A DNA stretch of 56,697 nt from Vicinamibacteraceae bacterium (GCA_012270995.1 JAAXHG010000087.1:1-56697), one strand, 5' to 3'. Numbered from the stretch's first letter, positions 12,051-21,068 are shown. Program-made: numbers and translations. The notes: a model not told the origin generated them from the letters alone.

Positions 12051-12065
12051 TATACTGTGCAGTAT
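12051..12065 (+). promoter_or_regulatory. -10 box and palindromic operator overlapping the vapB start codon
   Basis: TATACT at 12051-12056 is a near-consensus -10 box. It overlaps a perfect 6-bp inverted repeat, ATACTG-TG-CAGTAT (12052-12065), whose right arm runs into the ATG at 12064. With normal -10 spacing, transcription would begin at about the A of the start codon, giving a leaderless mRNA. The palindrome would let the VapB ribbon-helix-helix protein block the promoter directly. Confidence 0.6.
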
Positions 12066-12309
12066 GCCAGCGACACGCACCCAGATCTACCTCCAGCCTC
12101 TTCAGCGTCAGCGACTCGATGAGATCGCCGGCTCGCGGGGCCTGAGTCTCGCTTCCGTCATCCGGGAGGCGGTCGACCTCTACCTCGCCAATGCCGAGGT
12201 CGACCCGACCGAGGCCCTGAGGGAGACGTTCGGCGCCGCCCCCGATGCCTGGGTTCCGGATCGTGACGAGTGGGACACTCGCGACGACAGGCTGAAGATT
12301 CTGGACTGA
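12064..12309 (+). CDS. vapB: Ribbon-helix-helix antitoxin (VapB-like)
   Basis: An 81-residue protein. The N-terminal half is a ribbon-helix-helix DNA-binding fold: RTQIYLQPLQRQRLDEIAG forms the strand and first helix, and SLASVIREAVDLYL the second. The acidic C-terminal tail (WVPDRDEWDTRDDRLKILD) is of the type that wraps round and blocks a PIN toxin. It is followed after 3 bases by the PIN-domain gene. It probably represses its own promoter through the palindrome overlapping its start codon. Confidence 0.85.
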   Translation: MPATRTQIYLQPLQRQRLDEIAGSRGLSLASVIREAVDLYLANAEVDPTEALRETFGAAPDAWVPDRDEWDTRDDRLKILD

Positions 12310-12312
12310 CCA

Positions 12313-12672
12313 GTGGCGGCACTCCTCGTGGACACCGATGTCTTCGTCGACCATTTGCGCGGCTTCAGGCAACTGAGACCGGGCCGCCACCGGCTCCACT
12401 ACTCGGTGGTCACGCGCTGCGAGTTGTTCGCGGGCACCTTCGAGACCGCAACGATCCAGCGGCTGTTGAGCTCTTTTCGGGAGCTGAGGGTGGATCGGGC
12501 TGTTGCCGAGCGGGCCGGGAGGATCCGTCGAGAGACTCGCATCGGAACTCCTGATGCCCTGATAGCGGCTACGGCAATCGAGCGGCGAATGACCCTTGTC
12601 ACGCGCAACCTCAAGGACTTCGGGTCCGTCAAGCAGCTACGCTTCCGACGGCCAGGAGAGTCGTCCCCGTGA
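12313..12672 (+). CDS. vapC: PIN-domain ribonuclease toxin (VapC-like)
   Basis: A 119-residue PIN domain, a Mg-dependent RNase that in VapC toxins cuts tRNA or rRNA. The acidic active-site residues are visible: D7 and D9 in LLVDTDVFVDHL, E37 in TRCELFAG, D81 in GTPDALIAATA, and the closing VTRNLKDF. The start is GTG 12313 directly after vapB. The last bases form GTGA, overlapping the GTG start of the next gene, so the downstream hydrolase may be co-transcribed by read-through. The length and residues suggest an active toxin. Confidence 0.88.
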   Translation: MAALLVDTDVFVDHLRGFRQLRPGRHRLHYSVVTRCELFAGTFETATIQRLLSSFRELRVDRAVAERAGRIRRETRIGTPDALIAATAIERRMTLVTRNLKDFGSVKQLRFRRPGESSP

Positions 12673-14108
12673 CCGCCCTCCGAAATCGGCTTTTCGCCAA
12701 AGCCACGGCGCCTGCCGCCGTCGTGCTCGCTGTCGTCACGCCGCTAACCGCGCAGACGGCTGACGTAGCCGGCCACTGGGAAGGCTCGGTCGTGGCGCCG
12801 GGCCAGCCCCTCGTGGTCATGGTGGACCTTGAGCAAACCGACGGCGGGTGGTCGGGAACGATCGACATTCCCGCTCAGGGTGCTGTCGACCTGCCGCTCA
12901 GCGGCGTCGCCGTGGAGGGCGAGACCGTGCGCTTCACGATCAGCCGCGTCCCCGGCGAACCGACCTTCGAGGGCACGCTGGCGGACGGCGCAATCACGGG
13001 CGAATTCAGCCAGGGCCCGGCCAGGCTCCCGTTCCGGCTGGGCCGCGAGACGGTCGAGGCCGACGGGCCGCCCCGGCCCCAGGAGCCGAAACCGCCCTTC
13101 CCCTACGACGCCGAGGACGCCCTGTACCGGAACGGCGAGATCACGATCGCCGGCACCCTGACCCTGCCGCCGGGCGAGGGCAAGGCCCCAGCGGCGCTGC
13201 TCATCAGTGGCAGCGGCGCCCTGAACCGCGATCTCGAACTCGCTGGCCACAAGCCCTTCCTGGTGCTGGCGGACCATCTGACCCGGCTCGGCATCGCTGT
13301 CCTGCGCGTCGACGACCGCGGCGTCGGCGGTTCGACCGGCAACACCTTGCAATCGACATCGCGGGACAAGGCGGCCGACGTGCTGGCCGGCGTGCGTTTC
13401 CTGCGCGGCCACGCGCGGATCGAGCCGGAGCGGGTGGGCCTGATCGGCATCTCGGAGGGAGGCATGGTCGCCCCCCTGGCGGTCAACCGCGTCGAGCCCG
13501 GCACGGTGGCCTTCACCGTCCTGCTGGCCGGCACCGCCGTCCCCGGCGGCGACGTGCTGCGCCGCCAGCTCCGCCGGATCGCGGCCGCGAACGGCGCCTC
13601 GGCGGAGATGATCGAGAGACTCGCCGCGCTCCAGGACCGGGCACTCGAGATCATGGGCTCCGAGATTCCGCACGCGGATGCCGCGGCCGCCCTGCGGGAA
13701 GTGGCCGCCGAGCAGATGGCGGCTCAGCCGGAAACGGCGCAACTGAGCGGCGAGCCTCTCGAAACGGCTCTTGCCCAGGTCGTCGAGTCGAACCTGAGTC
13801 CCTGGTTCCGCTTCTTCATCCGTTACGACCCGGGGCCGGCGCTGGGCGGGCTCCATGTCCCGACGCTGGCCCTGTTCGGCGGCAAGGACACCCAAGTGGA
13901 CGCCGACCAGAACCAGTCCGCCATGGAAGCCGCACTCGCCCCCTCCGGCAACCCGGACGTGACGATTCGTCGGTTTGCCGACATGAACCACCTCTTCCAG
14001 ACCGCCGGCACCGGCTCGCCGGCCGAGTACGCGCTGATTGAGGAGACGATGGCGCCCGAAGTCCTTGATCTGATCGGAAGCTGGATCGTCGAGCGGTTCG
14101 TCGACTAG
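12669..14108 (+). CDS. Secreted alpha/beta hydrolase (serine esterase-like)
   Basis: A 479-residue exported hydrolase. The signal peptide is about residues 1-29 (APAAVVLAVVTPLTAQ). Residues 30-130 form a beta-rich domain (GHWEGSVVAPGQPLVVMVDL) often placed in front of such hydrolases. The alpha/beta hydrolase domain spans 140-479 with oxyanion strand ALLISGSGALNRD, nucleophile elbow GISEGG (S262), the acid in FGGKDTQVD and the histidine in DMNHLFQ. It resembles COG1073-type acyl hydrolases. The start GTG 12669 overlaps the vapC stop. The substrate is unknown. Confidence 0.8.
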   Translation: MTALRNRLFAKATAPAAVVLAVVTPLTAQTADVAGHWEGSVVAPGQPLVVMVDLEQTDGGWSGTIDIPAQGAVDLPLSGVAVEGETVRFTISRVPGEPTFEGTLADGAITGEFSQGPARLPFRLGRETVEADGPPRPQEPKPPFPYDAEDALYRNGEITIAGTLTLPPGEGKAPAALLISGSGALNRDLELAGHKPFLVLADHLTRLGIAVLRVDDRGVGGSTGNTLQSTSRDKAADVLAGVRFLRGHARIEPERVGLIGISEGGMVAPLAVNRVEPGTVAFTVLLAGTAVPGGDVLRRQLRRIAAANGASAEMIERLAALQDRALEIMGSEIPHADAAAALREVAAEQMAAQPETAQLSGEPLETALAQVVESNLSPWFRFFIRYDPGPALGGLHVPTLALFGGKDTQVDADQNQSAMEAALAPSGNPDVTIRRFADMNHLFQTAGTGSPAEYALIEETMAPEVLDLIGSWIVERFVD

Positions 14109-14152
14109 ACGCTTCCGCGATCGGGGACATTCCGACCGGCCGGCCGGTCGAT

Positions 14153-14158
14153 TAGACT
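14153..14158 (+). promoter_or_regulatory. Candidate -10 box (TAGACT) before the ferredoxin gene
   Basis: TAGACT occurs 58 bp before the ferredoxin ATG at 14216, in an otherwise GC-rich 107-bp gap. It matches the hexamer before the genes at 7486 and 51224. There is no convincing -35 element. Confidence 0.35.
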
Positions 14159-14215
14159 CCCGGTCCGGCGGTGCCGGCAGTCGGCCTTCGCCGAACAACG
14201 ACAGGAACGGTCCTG

Positions 14216-14539
14216 ATGCCGAAGATCACCTACATTGACCAGGACGGCGGTTCGCGCGAGGTCGAGGCGCCGGTCGGCGACTCCGTCATGGAATGCGCGG
14301 TCGACAACGATGTCGACGGCATCGTCGCGGCCTGCGGCGGCAACTGCTCCTGCAGCACCTGCCACGTCTACATCGACGAGGCCTGGGTCGAGGCGGTCGG
14401 TCCCCGCCACGACGAGGAGGAGTTCACGCTCGAGTACGGCATCGACGTGCGCCCCACGAGCCGCCTGAGCTGCCAGATCAAGGTGACCGACGCACTGGAC
14501 GGCCTGGTCGTCCATCTACCCGCCGAACAGGCAGAGTAA
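14216..14539 (+). CDS. 2Fe-2S ferredoxin (adrenodoxin/terpredoxin type)
   Basis: A 107-residue electron carrier. The cluster ligands follow the adrenodoxin-type pattern C-x5-C-x2-C...C: C40, C46 and C49 in ACGGNCSCSTCH, and C86 in SRLSCQI. An additional cysteine (C44) sits inside the loop. The start ATG 14216 gives the usual N-terminal strand MPKITYIDQDG. Such ferredoxins feed cytochrome P450s, Rieske oxygenases or Fe-S assembly. None of those partners lies in this window, so the partner is unknown. A UPF0173 hydrolase follows 60 bp downstream. Confidence 0.92.
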   Translation: MPKITYIDQDGGSREVEAPVGDSVMECAVDNDVDGIVAACGGNCSCSTCHVYIDEAWVEAVGPRHDEEEFTLEYGIDVRPTSRLSCQIKVTDALDGLVVHLPAEQAE

Positions 14540-14599
14540 AGCCAGAAAAGCACACCGGTCCCGTGCAACGAGGGCCGCTCCCAAGGGAGAAATCACCCC

Positions 14600-15268
14600 A
14601 TGACCCTCGAACTCACCTTCCTCGGCCATTCCGGCTTCCTGATGGGCGACGGCGGCCACACGCTCGCGGTCGACCCCTTCCTCACCGGCAACCCGGTCGC
14701 GACGATGGCGGCCGGGGACGTGAAGTGCGACGCCATCGCCCTCACCCACGGCCACGCGGACCACTTCGACGACACCCTGGCCATCGCCCAGGCCAACAAC
14801 GCGAACGTGATCGCCGCGTTCGAGATGTGCAACTACCTGCAGGAGCAGGGCCACGACAACGTGAACCCCGGCAACCCCGGAGGCCGCATCGACACGGACT
14901 TCGGCTGGGTGGCGTTCACCCACGCCTTCCACTCGTCGTCGTACGAAGGCCGCTACATGGGAATGCCGTGCGGCCTCGTCGTCTACATGGGCGGCAAGAC
15001 CGTCTACCACTGCGGCGACACGGGACTCTTCGGCGACATGAAGCTGATCGGTGAGACTTACAGACCGGACGCCGCCTGCGTGCCGATCGGCGACCGCTTC
15101 ACGATGGGGCCGGAACTGGCGACGAAGGCCGCCGAACTGATCGGCGCGCCGGTCGCGATCCCGATCCACTACGACACCTGGCCGCCGATCGCGCAGGATC
15201 CGGCGGACTTCGCACCCGACGGCGTCGAGGTCAAGGTCATGGCGCCGGGCGATACGCTCGCGATCTGA
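14600..15268 (+). CDS. UPF0173 metal-dependent hydrolase (metallo-beta-lactamase fold)
   Basis: A 222-residue protein of the YtkL/UPF0173 family. The metal-binding motif LTHGHADHFDDT and the downstream YHCGDTGLFGDM and PIGDRFTMGP are all conserved, as is PIHYDTWPPI near the C-terminus. The length is typical. The family fold predicts a Zn-dependent hydrolase, but the physiological substrate is not established. It starts at ATG 14600 after GGGAGAAATCACCCC, which holds a good ribosome binding site. Confidence 0.9.
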   Translation: MTLELTFLGHSGFLMGDGGHTLAVDPFLTGNPVATMAAGDVKCDAIALTHGHADHFDDTLAIAQANNANVIAAFEMCNYLQEQGHDNVNPGNPGGRIDTDFGWVAFTHAFHSSSYEGRYMGMPCGLVVYMGGKTVYHCGDTGLFGDMKLIGETYRPDAACVPIGDRFTMGPELATKAAELIGAPVAIPIHYDTWPPIAQDPADFAPDGVEVKVMAPGDTLAI

Positions 15269-15356
15269 CGGCGCTGCCGCGCACCCGCCGGCGGACCGCC
15301 GGCGCGGCGCCGCGCAACAAGCGCGGCGGCCGTGCGTAACAGCAACCTGACAGCCC

Positions 15357-16211
15357 ATGCTCCTGTTCGACCATGTCAGCAAGTGCTTCGGCGACCTGCG
15401 CGCGGTCGACGACCTGTCCTTCGAACTGGAGGCCGGCGAAGTGTTCGGGCTGCTGGGGCCGAACGGCGCCGGCAAGACGACGGCCGTCAACATGGCGGTC
15501 GGCCTGCTCGAGCCGGACGAAGGCGTGGTCCGCTTCGCGGACAAGGCCTTCGACCGGAACCCTCGCGACGCGGAGAATCGCAGGTCGCTGGGCCTGGCGC
15601 CGCAGTCCATCGCTCTCTACGAGCAGATCAGCGGCGCCGACAACCTGCGTTTCTTCGGCCGCCTGCACGGTCTGAGGGGATCCGACCTGGAAGAACGGGT
15701 CGCCGCCTGCCTCGACTTCGCCGACCTGACCGATGTCGGGAAGAAGGTGGTCTCCAAGTACTCCGGCGGCATGCAGCGGCGACTCAACCTGGCCGCCGCG
15801 ATCATCCACGACCCGGAACTCGTGCTTCTCGACGAGCCGACCGTGGGCGTGGATCCTCAATCGAGGAACGCGATCTTCGATCGCGTCGAACAGCTCCGGG
15901 ACGGAGGCAAGCAGGTCGTCTACACGACCCACTACATGGAGGAGGCGCAGCGTCTCTGCGACCGGGTCGCGATCCTCGACCGCGGCCGCCTGATGGCGCT
16001 CGACACGGTGCCCGCCCTGATCGAGGCCCACGGCGGTCCCGGAAACCTGGTGGTCCGGACCGGCGAAGGCGAGTCACGCCACGAAACGACCGAACCCCTG
16101 AAGACGCTCGGTGAACTCCAGGCCAGGCAGGCGGTGGATCACTTCCAGTACCTCCCGCCGGATCTTGAGACTGTCTTCCTCAATCTCACCGGCAGAGCGC
16201 TGCGGGACTAG
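15357..16211 (+). CDS. ABC transporter ATP-binding protein (ABC-2 exporter type)
   Basis: A 284-residue ATPase: Walker A GPNGAGKTT, signature YSGGMQRRLNLA, Walker B LVLLDEPTVGVD and switch histidine TTHYMEEAQRL. The C-terminal extension of about 60 residues is typical of ABC-2/NatA-type exporters. It pairs with the permease that begins 18 bp downstream. The substrate could be a drug, a sodium ion or an envelope compound; the sequence does not decide. Residues 1-10 (MLLFDHVSKC) form the first strand, supporting ATG 15357. Confidence 0.9.
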   Translation: MLLFDHVSKCFGDLRAVDDLSFELEAGEVFGLLGPNGAGKTTAVNMAVGLLEPDEGVVRFADKAFDRNPRDAENRRSLGLAPQSIALYEQISGADNLRFFGRLHGLRGSDLEERVAACLDFADLTDVGKKVVSKYSGGMQRRLNLAAAIIHDPELVLLDEPTVGVDPQSRNAIFDRVEQLRDGGKQVVYTTHYMEEAQRLCDRVAILDRGRLMALDTVPALIEAHGGPGNLVVRTGEGESRHETTEPLKTLGELQARQAVDHFQYLPPDLETVFLNLTGRALRD

Positions 16212-16229
16212 CGCCGCCAGGAGCACACC

Positions 16230-17513
16230 GTGAACAAGATCGTCGCCATGGCCGCGAAGGACATCCACATCCTCTTCCGGGACAAGCTGGGCTTCTTCTT
16301 CACGATCTTCTTCCCGTTGATGATGGCGATCTTCTTCGGCGCCGTTTTCGCCGGCCTGAGCCGCGGACCGGCGAACATTCCGATCGCAGTCGTCGATGAG
16401 GACCGAACCGCCGGTTCGGAGCGTTTCGTCGGCAGGCTCGAAGCCGCGGAAGGGCTCGCTCTGGAGCAGATTCCGCGTGAACAAGCCCTGGATCAGGTAC
16501 GCCGCGGGCAAACGGCCGTCATGGTCACACTGAGTCCCGGATTCGGCGCCGCCCTGGACAACCCCTTCGTGAACACTCCCCAGGTCGAGATGACGGTCGA
16601 TCCAACGCAGTTCGCCGCCGCCGGGATGCTCCGCGGCATCATGCTCGAGGCCGCGGGCATGGAACTGCAGGAGATGATGAACGACCCGTCCCGCATGGCC
16701 GCGGCGAACGAGGCGAACCGCCAGGCAATCGTGGCCTTCACGCCAGCCTCGCCCGCTCGCGACGACTTCCTGAACTTCCTCGACCTGAGCGGGCGCGTCT
16801 CCGAGCTCATCGATCAACTCGGTCTGAACAACGTGACGACCGACGCTGCCCCTGGAGGCTTCGGCTCTCCACTCGAGATCGAACAGGCCCAGGTCCAGGC
16901 GCAGCGCCGCGGTCCCACCAACTCGTACGCCACGTCCTTCGCGCAGGCCATGCTCTGGACGCTCATCGGCGGCTCCGTGTCCTTCAGCATGTCGATCGCC
17001 ATCGAACGGAGCCGCGGCACGCTGATGCGACTGCTGGTGGCGCCGATCACGGCGCGCCAGCTCCTCGCGGCCAAGGGACTGGCCTGCCTCGGCGCCACGC
17101 TGTTCACGAGCACTTCCCTGATCACGTTGGGGATCACCGTGTTCGGTGTCAGACCCACGTCCTATCCGCTACTGGCACTGGCTCTTCTCTGCGGCTCGAT
17201 CTGCTTCTGCGGCATCATGATGGCCCTGAGCGTGATCGGTCGCACGGAGCAGACGGCGGCCGGCGCCGGCTGGGGAATCTCATTGCCCCTGTCCATGCTC
17301 GGCGGCGGCATGGTGCCCCTGTTCCTGATGCCGGAGTGGATGCAGACCCTCGGCAACGTCAGCCCGATGAAGTGGACGCTGATGGCATACGAGGGCGCCA
17401 TCTGGCGTGGTTTCACGCTGAGCGAGATGCTGCTGCCCTGCGCCGTTCTGGTGACCATCGGGGTCGTGGCCTTCACGCTCGGCGCGAGGAACCTGCGCTG
17501 GGATACCGGTTGA
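16230..17513 (+). CDS. ABC-2 type permease
   Basis: A 427-residue inner-membrane protein. One transmembrane helix lies near residues 20-42 (FFFTIFFPLMMAIFFGAVFAG). A large extracytoplasmic loop of about 180 residues follows, then five hydrophobic segments in the C-terminal half ending GVVAFTLGARNLRW. This is the ABC2_membrane_3/NatB layout. GTG 16230 follows AGGAGCACACC, a good ribosome binding site. It forms a transporter with the ATPase just upstream. The next gene starts 4 bases after its stop, so the sugar kinase may share the transcript. Confidence 0.88.
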   Translation: MNKIVAMAAKDIHILFRDKLGFFFTIFFPLMMAIFFGAVFAGLSRGPANIPIAVVDEDRTAGSERFVGRLEAAEGLALEQIPREQALDQVRRGQTAVMVTLSPGFGAALDNPFVNTPQVEMTVDPTQFAAAGMLRGIMLEAAGMELQEMMNDPSRMAAANEANRQAIVAFTPASPARDDFLNFLDLSGRVSELIDQLGLNNVTTDAAPGGFGSPLEIEQAQVQAQRRGPTNSYATSFAQAMLWTLIGGSVSFSMSIAIERSRGTLMRLLVAPITARQLLAAKGLACLGATLFTSTSLITLGITVFGVRPTSYPLLALALLCGSICFCGIMMALSVIGRTEQTAAGAGWGISLPLSMLGGGMVPLFLMPEWMQTLGNVSPMKWTLMAYEGAIWRGFTLSEMLLPCAVLVTIGVVAFTLGARNLRWDTG

Positions 17514-17517
17514 GTCC

Positions 17518-18441
17518 TTGACCGGCCCCCTGCTCGTCATCGGCTCGGTCAACTACGACCTGATCTTCCGGCATCCGAGGCTGCCCCGGCAGGGCGAGAC
17601 GATCACAGGCGCCGGACTCTTCGAATCCTGCGGTGGCAAGGGCGCCAACCAGGCGGTGGCGGCGGTCCGGTGCCGCGGCGCCCTCGGCGAGGCCGCACCG
17701 CCCGTTCTCTTCGGCGGCGCGGTCGGCGGCGACGCCCACGCCGCGGCCCAACGGCGGGTCTTTGAAGAAGGCGGACTCGACACCAGGTACCTGCTCGTCC
17801 TCGACGACTGCCACACGGGTCTCTCAGCCGTGTGGGTCGAGGCCGCCACCGGCGACAACCGGATCATGAACTCGCCGGGGGCGAACAGCCGGCTGACCGC
17901 GGGCGTGCTGGCCGCGGTGCCGATCGAGCAAGCTGGGTTGCTCCTCATCCAGAACGAGACGCCTGCCGACGGTGTGAGGAGCGCCGTCGAACGCGCCCAC
18001 GGCGCCGGCTTGCCGGTGATCTGGAACCCGGCGCCCATCGACGAGGCGAGCGACCCGGGGCTCGATCCCCGGCAAGTCGACTGGGTCACACCGAACGAAG
18101 TGGAGTGCGCGGTGCTGTTGAGCCGGACCGGCGAGCGGATCGATGCCGGCAGCGCCCCCGACGCCGCGGCCGAGTTGCTCAGGCTCGGCTACCGCGGCGC
18201 GATCCTGACCCTGGGTCCGGCCGGAGTACTGGTCGCGAAGCCGGAGTCGCCACCGAAGTGGATTTCCGCGCCCCAGGTCGACGCGGTCGACACGACCGGG
18301 GCGGGCGATGCCTTCAACGGCGCCTTCGCCGCCGCCCTGCTTGCCACCTCCGACAGCCGGGAGGCGGCGGCCTTCGGCGTCCGCTACGCCAGCGACTCCG
18401 TGACCAGGCACGGCACCCAGACCTCCTTCGCGCGCTGGTAG
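17518..18441 (+). CDS. PfkB-family carbohydrate kinase (ribokinase-like)
   Basis: A 307-residue kinase. The N-terminus has the substrate-binding signature GSVNYDLIFRHPRLPRQGETI and CGGKGANQAVAA. The C-terminus has the PfkB signature DTTGAGDAFNGAFAAAL with the catalytic aspartate. The family phosphorylates ribose, fructose or related sugars; the GGKGANQA motif is close to ribokinase. The start is TTG 17518, four bases after the permease stop; there is no better ATG. Its link to the exporter is positional only. Confidence 0.88.
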   Translation: MTGPLLVIGSVNYDLIFRHPRLPRQGETITGAGLFESCGGKGANQAVAAVRCRGALGEAAPPVLFGGAVGGDAHAAAQRRVFEEGGLDTRYLLVLDDCHTGLSAVWVEAATGDNRIMNSPGANSRLTAGVLAAVPIEQAGLLLIQNETPADGVRSAVERAHGAGLPVIWNPAPIDEASDPGLDPRQVDWVTPNEVECAVLLSRTGERIDAGSAPDAAAELLRLGYRGAILTLGPAGVLVAKPESPPKWISAPQVDAVDTTGAGDAFNGAFAAALLATSDSREAAAFGVRYASDSVTRHGTQTSFARW

Positions 18442-18505
18442 CGCCCGGGAAGAGCGGGTACTCCGTCCACGCCCTCGGGCCGAGGGAACTTGCTAGCGTC
18501 GCGCC

Positions 18506-19801
18506 GTGACCCGCGGTTCCAGTCCCAGGCTCGCCCTGCTGGGCGGCACACCGCTTCGGACCGACTCCTGGCCGCAGTGGCCCGCGCGCGGACCGGAAGA
18601 GGAACAAGCCGTTGTCGCGGCGCTCCGGGACGGCGACTGGGGCGGCTTCCCGCTGCCGAACGAGCGCTCGGCCGCCTTCGCCGCCGCCTTCGCCGAGCGC
18701 CACGACTGCGAACACGCCCTGTGCGTTGCGAACGGCACGGTCTCGCTCGAAGTCGCGCTGCAGGCGATGGGCGTGGAACCGGGCGCAGAGGTCATCGTGC
18801 CGGCCTACACCTTCGAGGCGACCGCCTCGGCCGCCCTGTTCGCGGGATGTGTGCCGGTGTTCGCCGACATCGACCCGGAAACCTGGTGCATCGACGTCGA
18901 GGCGGCGGCAGCCCTGGTCACGGAGCGCACACAGGCGATCGTGCCGGTGCATCTGGCGATGACGATCGCCGACCTGGACGCGATCGGGTCGCTCGCCGGG
19001 AAGCACGGACTGGCCGTTCTCGAGGACTGCGCTCACGCCCACGGCGCCCGCTGGCGCGGCCGGGGCGTCGGCTCCTGGGGCGACGCCGGCTCGTTCAGCT
19101 TCCAGACCTCGAAGCTGATGACCGCCGGCGAGGGCGGCATCGTGACGACGTCTGACGAAGCGATTCTCGACCGCCTCCACGCCCTGGTGAACTGCGGCCG
19201 CCAGCGCCCGGGTGCCGCGGAGCCGGCCGCGGTCATCGGCCACAACTACCGGATGACGGACCTGCAGGCGGCGATCCTGGAGGTCCAGCTCCGGCGGCTG
19301 GACGAACAACACCTGGTCCGCGGGCGAAACGCCAGCCGCCTGCGCGCAGCGATCGAGGACATCGCCGGGCTCGCCAATCTTCGGATCGACGACCGGGTGA
19401 CGACCCAGGCCATCTACCAGTTCGTCTTCCGCTTCGACAGCGGCGCTTTCGCCGGCATGGACCGCGACGTCTTTGTCGCCGCTCTCGAATCCGAAGGCGT
19501 GCCCGCCGACGGCCGGTTCTACGAGTCGCTGCCCGTGAGCGAACTGCTACGCCCCGACCCCTCCCGCTATCCGGCCTGGAGCGCCGCACTAGCCGCCCCG
19601 CCGGCAGCAGACTGCCCGAACGCCGAGCGCGCCGCGTACCAGGAGTCCGTCTGGCTTCCCCACCAACTCCTCCTGGGCACGCGGGCCGATGTCGACGACA
19701 TCGTCGAAGCCTTGCTCAAGGTACAGCGCGGCGCCGAAGACCTCGCCGGACTCGAGAGCGCTGAAGTCGAGCGCCTGCGACAGGCGCGATCAGCCCGCTA
19801 G
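18506..19801 (+). CDS. DegT/DnrJ/EryC1/StrS-family aminotransferase
   Basis: A 431-residue PLP enzyme of the sugar aminotransferase family. The PLP-contacting aspartate is D174 (LEDCAHAHG) and the Schiff-base lysine K203 (SFQTSKLMTAGEGG). The N-terminal TDSWPQWPARG and the GTVSLEVALQAMG helix are typical. Members make amino sugars or, in some branches, act as dehydratases. No nucleotide-sugar genes are adjacent, so its product is unclear. It ends in the palindrome CTAG at 19798-19801, which also holds the stop of the convergent DUF1552 gene. Confidence 0.88.
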   Translation: MTRGSSPRLALLGGTPLRTDSWPQWPARGPEEEQAVVAALRDGDWGGFPLPNERSAAFAAAFAERHDCEHALCVANGTVSLEVALQAMGVEPGAEVIVPAYTFEATASAALFAGCVPVFADIDPETWCIDVEAAAALVTERTQAIVPVHLAMTIADLDAIGSLAGKHGLAVLEDCAHAHGARWRGRGVGSWGDAGSFSFQTSKLMTAGEGGIVTTSDEAILDRLHALVNCGRQRPGAAEPAAVIGHNYRMTDLQAAILEVQLRRLDEQHLVRGRNASRLRAAIEDIAGLANLRIDDRVTTQAIYQFVFRFDSGAFAGMDRDVFVAALESEGVPADGRFYESLPVSELLRPDPSRYPAWSAALAAPPAADCPNAERAAYQESVWLPHQLLLGTRADVDDIVEALLKVQRGAEDLAGLESAEVERLRQARSAR

Positions 19802-21066
19802 GACCAGGTCAGGGCGCTGGTGCTCTGCCCGAAAGAACCCGTCTCCACGCCCATCGACTGCAGCATCGTCACGTAGAGGTTGCACAACGGCGCGTTGTGC
19901 CGGCCCTCGTGGACGACGTGCTGGCCGTGGCTGAAGCCGCCGCCGGCGAGCAGGATCGGCAGGTCCTTCGGCTCGTGCGAGTTCGCGTTGCCCAGGTTGC
20001 TGCCGAACAGGACCATCGTCTGGTCCAGCAGCGAGCCGTTGCCGTCGCCGCGCTCGCCCAAGTCGACCAGCAGGTCGTCGAAGCTCTCGACGATCTCGGT
20101 CTCGATCTTCTTGAGCTGGGCGATCTTCGACGGATCCTGGCCGTGGTGCGACAGGCTGTGCTGATCGAAGTTGACGCCCGGGACGTCGATCACGACGCCG
20201 TGATCCTGGATCATCAGGCTGACGACCCGTGACGAGTCGGTCTCCAGGATCAGGGGGATCATCCGGAACATCAGTTTGATGCGGCCGATCAGGTCGTTGC
20301 GCGACGGAATGTCGACGGGAGGTTCGGCGTCGACCACCGGCTTCGGCTTCTGCTGCCAGGCCTTGACCTCGGCCAGGTCGAGTTCGGCGGTCCGCACCGC
20401 GTCGAAGTAGGAGTCCAGCTTCACCTGGTCGGCAATGCTCACCCTCCGCCGCAGCGCCGATGTCTGCGACTTGAGCCGGTCCAGGATGCTGCCTCCGTCG
20501 TTCAGGCTCCGCTTCTCGCGTTCGACTTCCTCGGGCGTCCCCTGCAGGAACAACTGGCGAAACAGGTTCGCCGGACTCGTTTCCGCCGGCACCATGGCCC
20601 CGCTCCTGGTGTAGGACTGGCTCTGCGGCGCCGCCGTGCCGAGCACGATTGACGGAAAGCGGGTCGTGTACCCGAGATGGTTCGCGGCCACCTGGTCCAT
20701 CGAGATCGTGTTGCGGAAGCCGTCCAGGCCGGGGCGCCGGGCCGCGGTCAGGAAGGTGATCTCCGAGTTGTGCGGCTGCCGGCCGGTCTGCTCCTCGTGC
20801 GAGAACCCGGTGAACAGGGTGAAGTTGTCCCGGTGCTGCTCGAGCAGCGACAGGTACTCCGTCGTCTCCCAGGCCGCGCCGGCGGTCTTCGGGAACCAGG
20901 CTTCCTTGTAGAGGCCGAGGGTGTTGCAGACGTTGACCATCCGCCTCGGTCCGGTGGCCGCTGCATGGGCCAGCCTCGGGCTCATCGACTCGAGCATGGG
21001 CAGCGCCAGGGCGACGCCCGAGGCGCGGAGGAAGGTTCGCCGGTCGAGCGGCTTCGTCAGGTTCAT
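19798..21066 (-). CDS. DUF1552 protein (Tat-exported, DUF1501-like)
   Basis: A 422-residue protein. The N-terminus MNLTKPLDRRTFLRASGVAL carries a twin-arginine signal and is followed by a hydrophobic stretch, so export by Tat is expected. The body has the DUF1552 pattern: NVCNTLGLYKEAWFP, TGFSHEEQTG, FGSNLGNANSHEP and LLAGGGFSHGQHVV. DUF1552 proteins are regularly encoded next to DUF1592-type cytochromes in Planctomycetes, Verrucomicrobia and Acidobacteria, and their biochemical role is not established. The start codon lies 2 bases after the stop of the DUF1592 gene, so the two form an operon. Confidence 0.88.
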   Translation of the reverse strand: MNLTKPLDRRTFLRASGVALALPMLESMSPRLAHAAATGPRRMVNVCNTLGLYKEAWFPKTAGAAWETTEYLSLLEQHRDNFTLFTGFSHEEQTGRQPHNSEITFLTAARRPGLDGFRNTISMDQVAANHLGYTTRFPSIVLGTAAPQSQSYTRSGAMVPAETSPANLFRQLFLQGTPEEVEREKRSLNDGGSILDRLKSQTSALRRRVSIADQVKLDSYFDAVRTAELDLAEVKAWQQKPKPVVDAEPPVDIPSRNDLIGRIKLMFRMIPLILETDSSRVVSLMIQDHGVVIDVPGVNFDQHSLSHHGQDPSKIAQLKKIETEIVESFDDLLVDLGERGDGNGSLLDQTMVLFGSNLGNANSHEPKDLPILLAGGGFSHGQHVVHEGRHNAPLCNLYVTMLQSMGVETGSFGQSTSALTWS

Positions 21067-21068
21067 CG

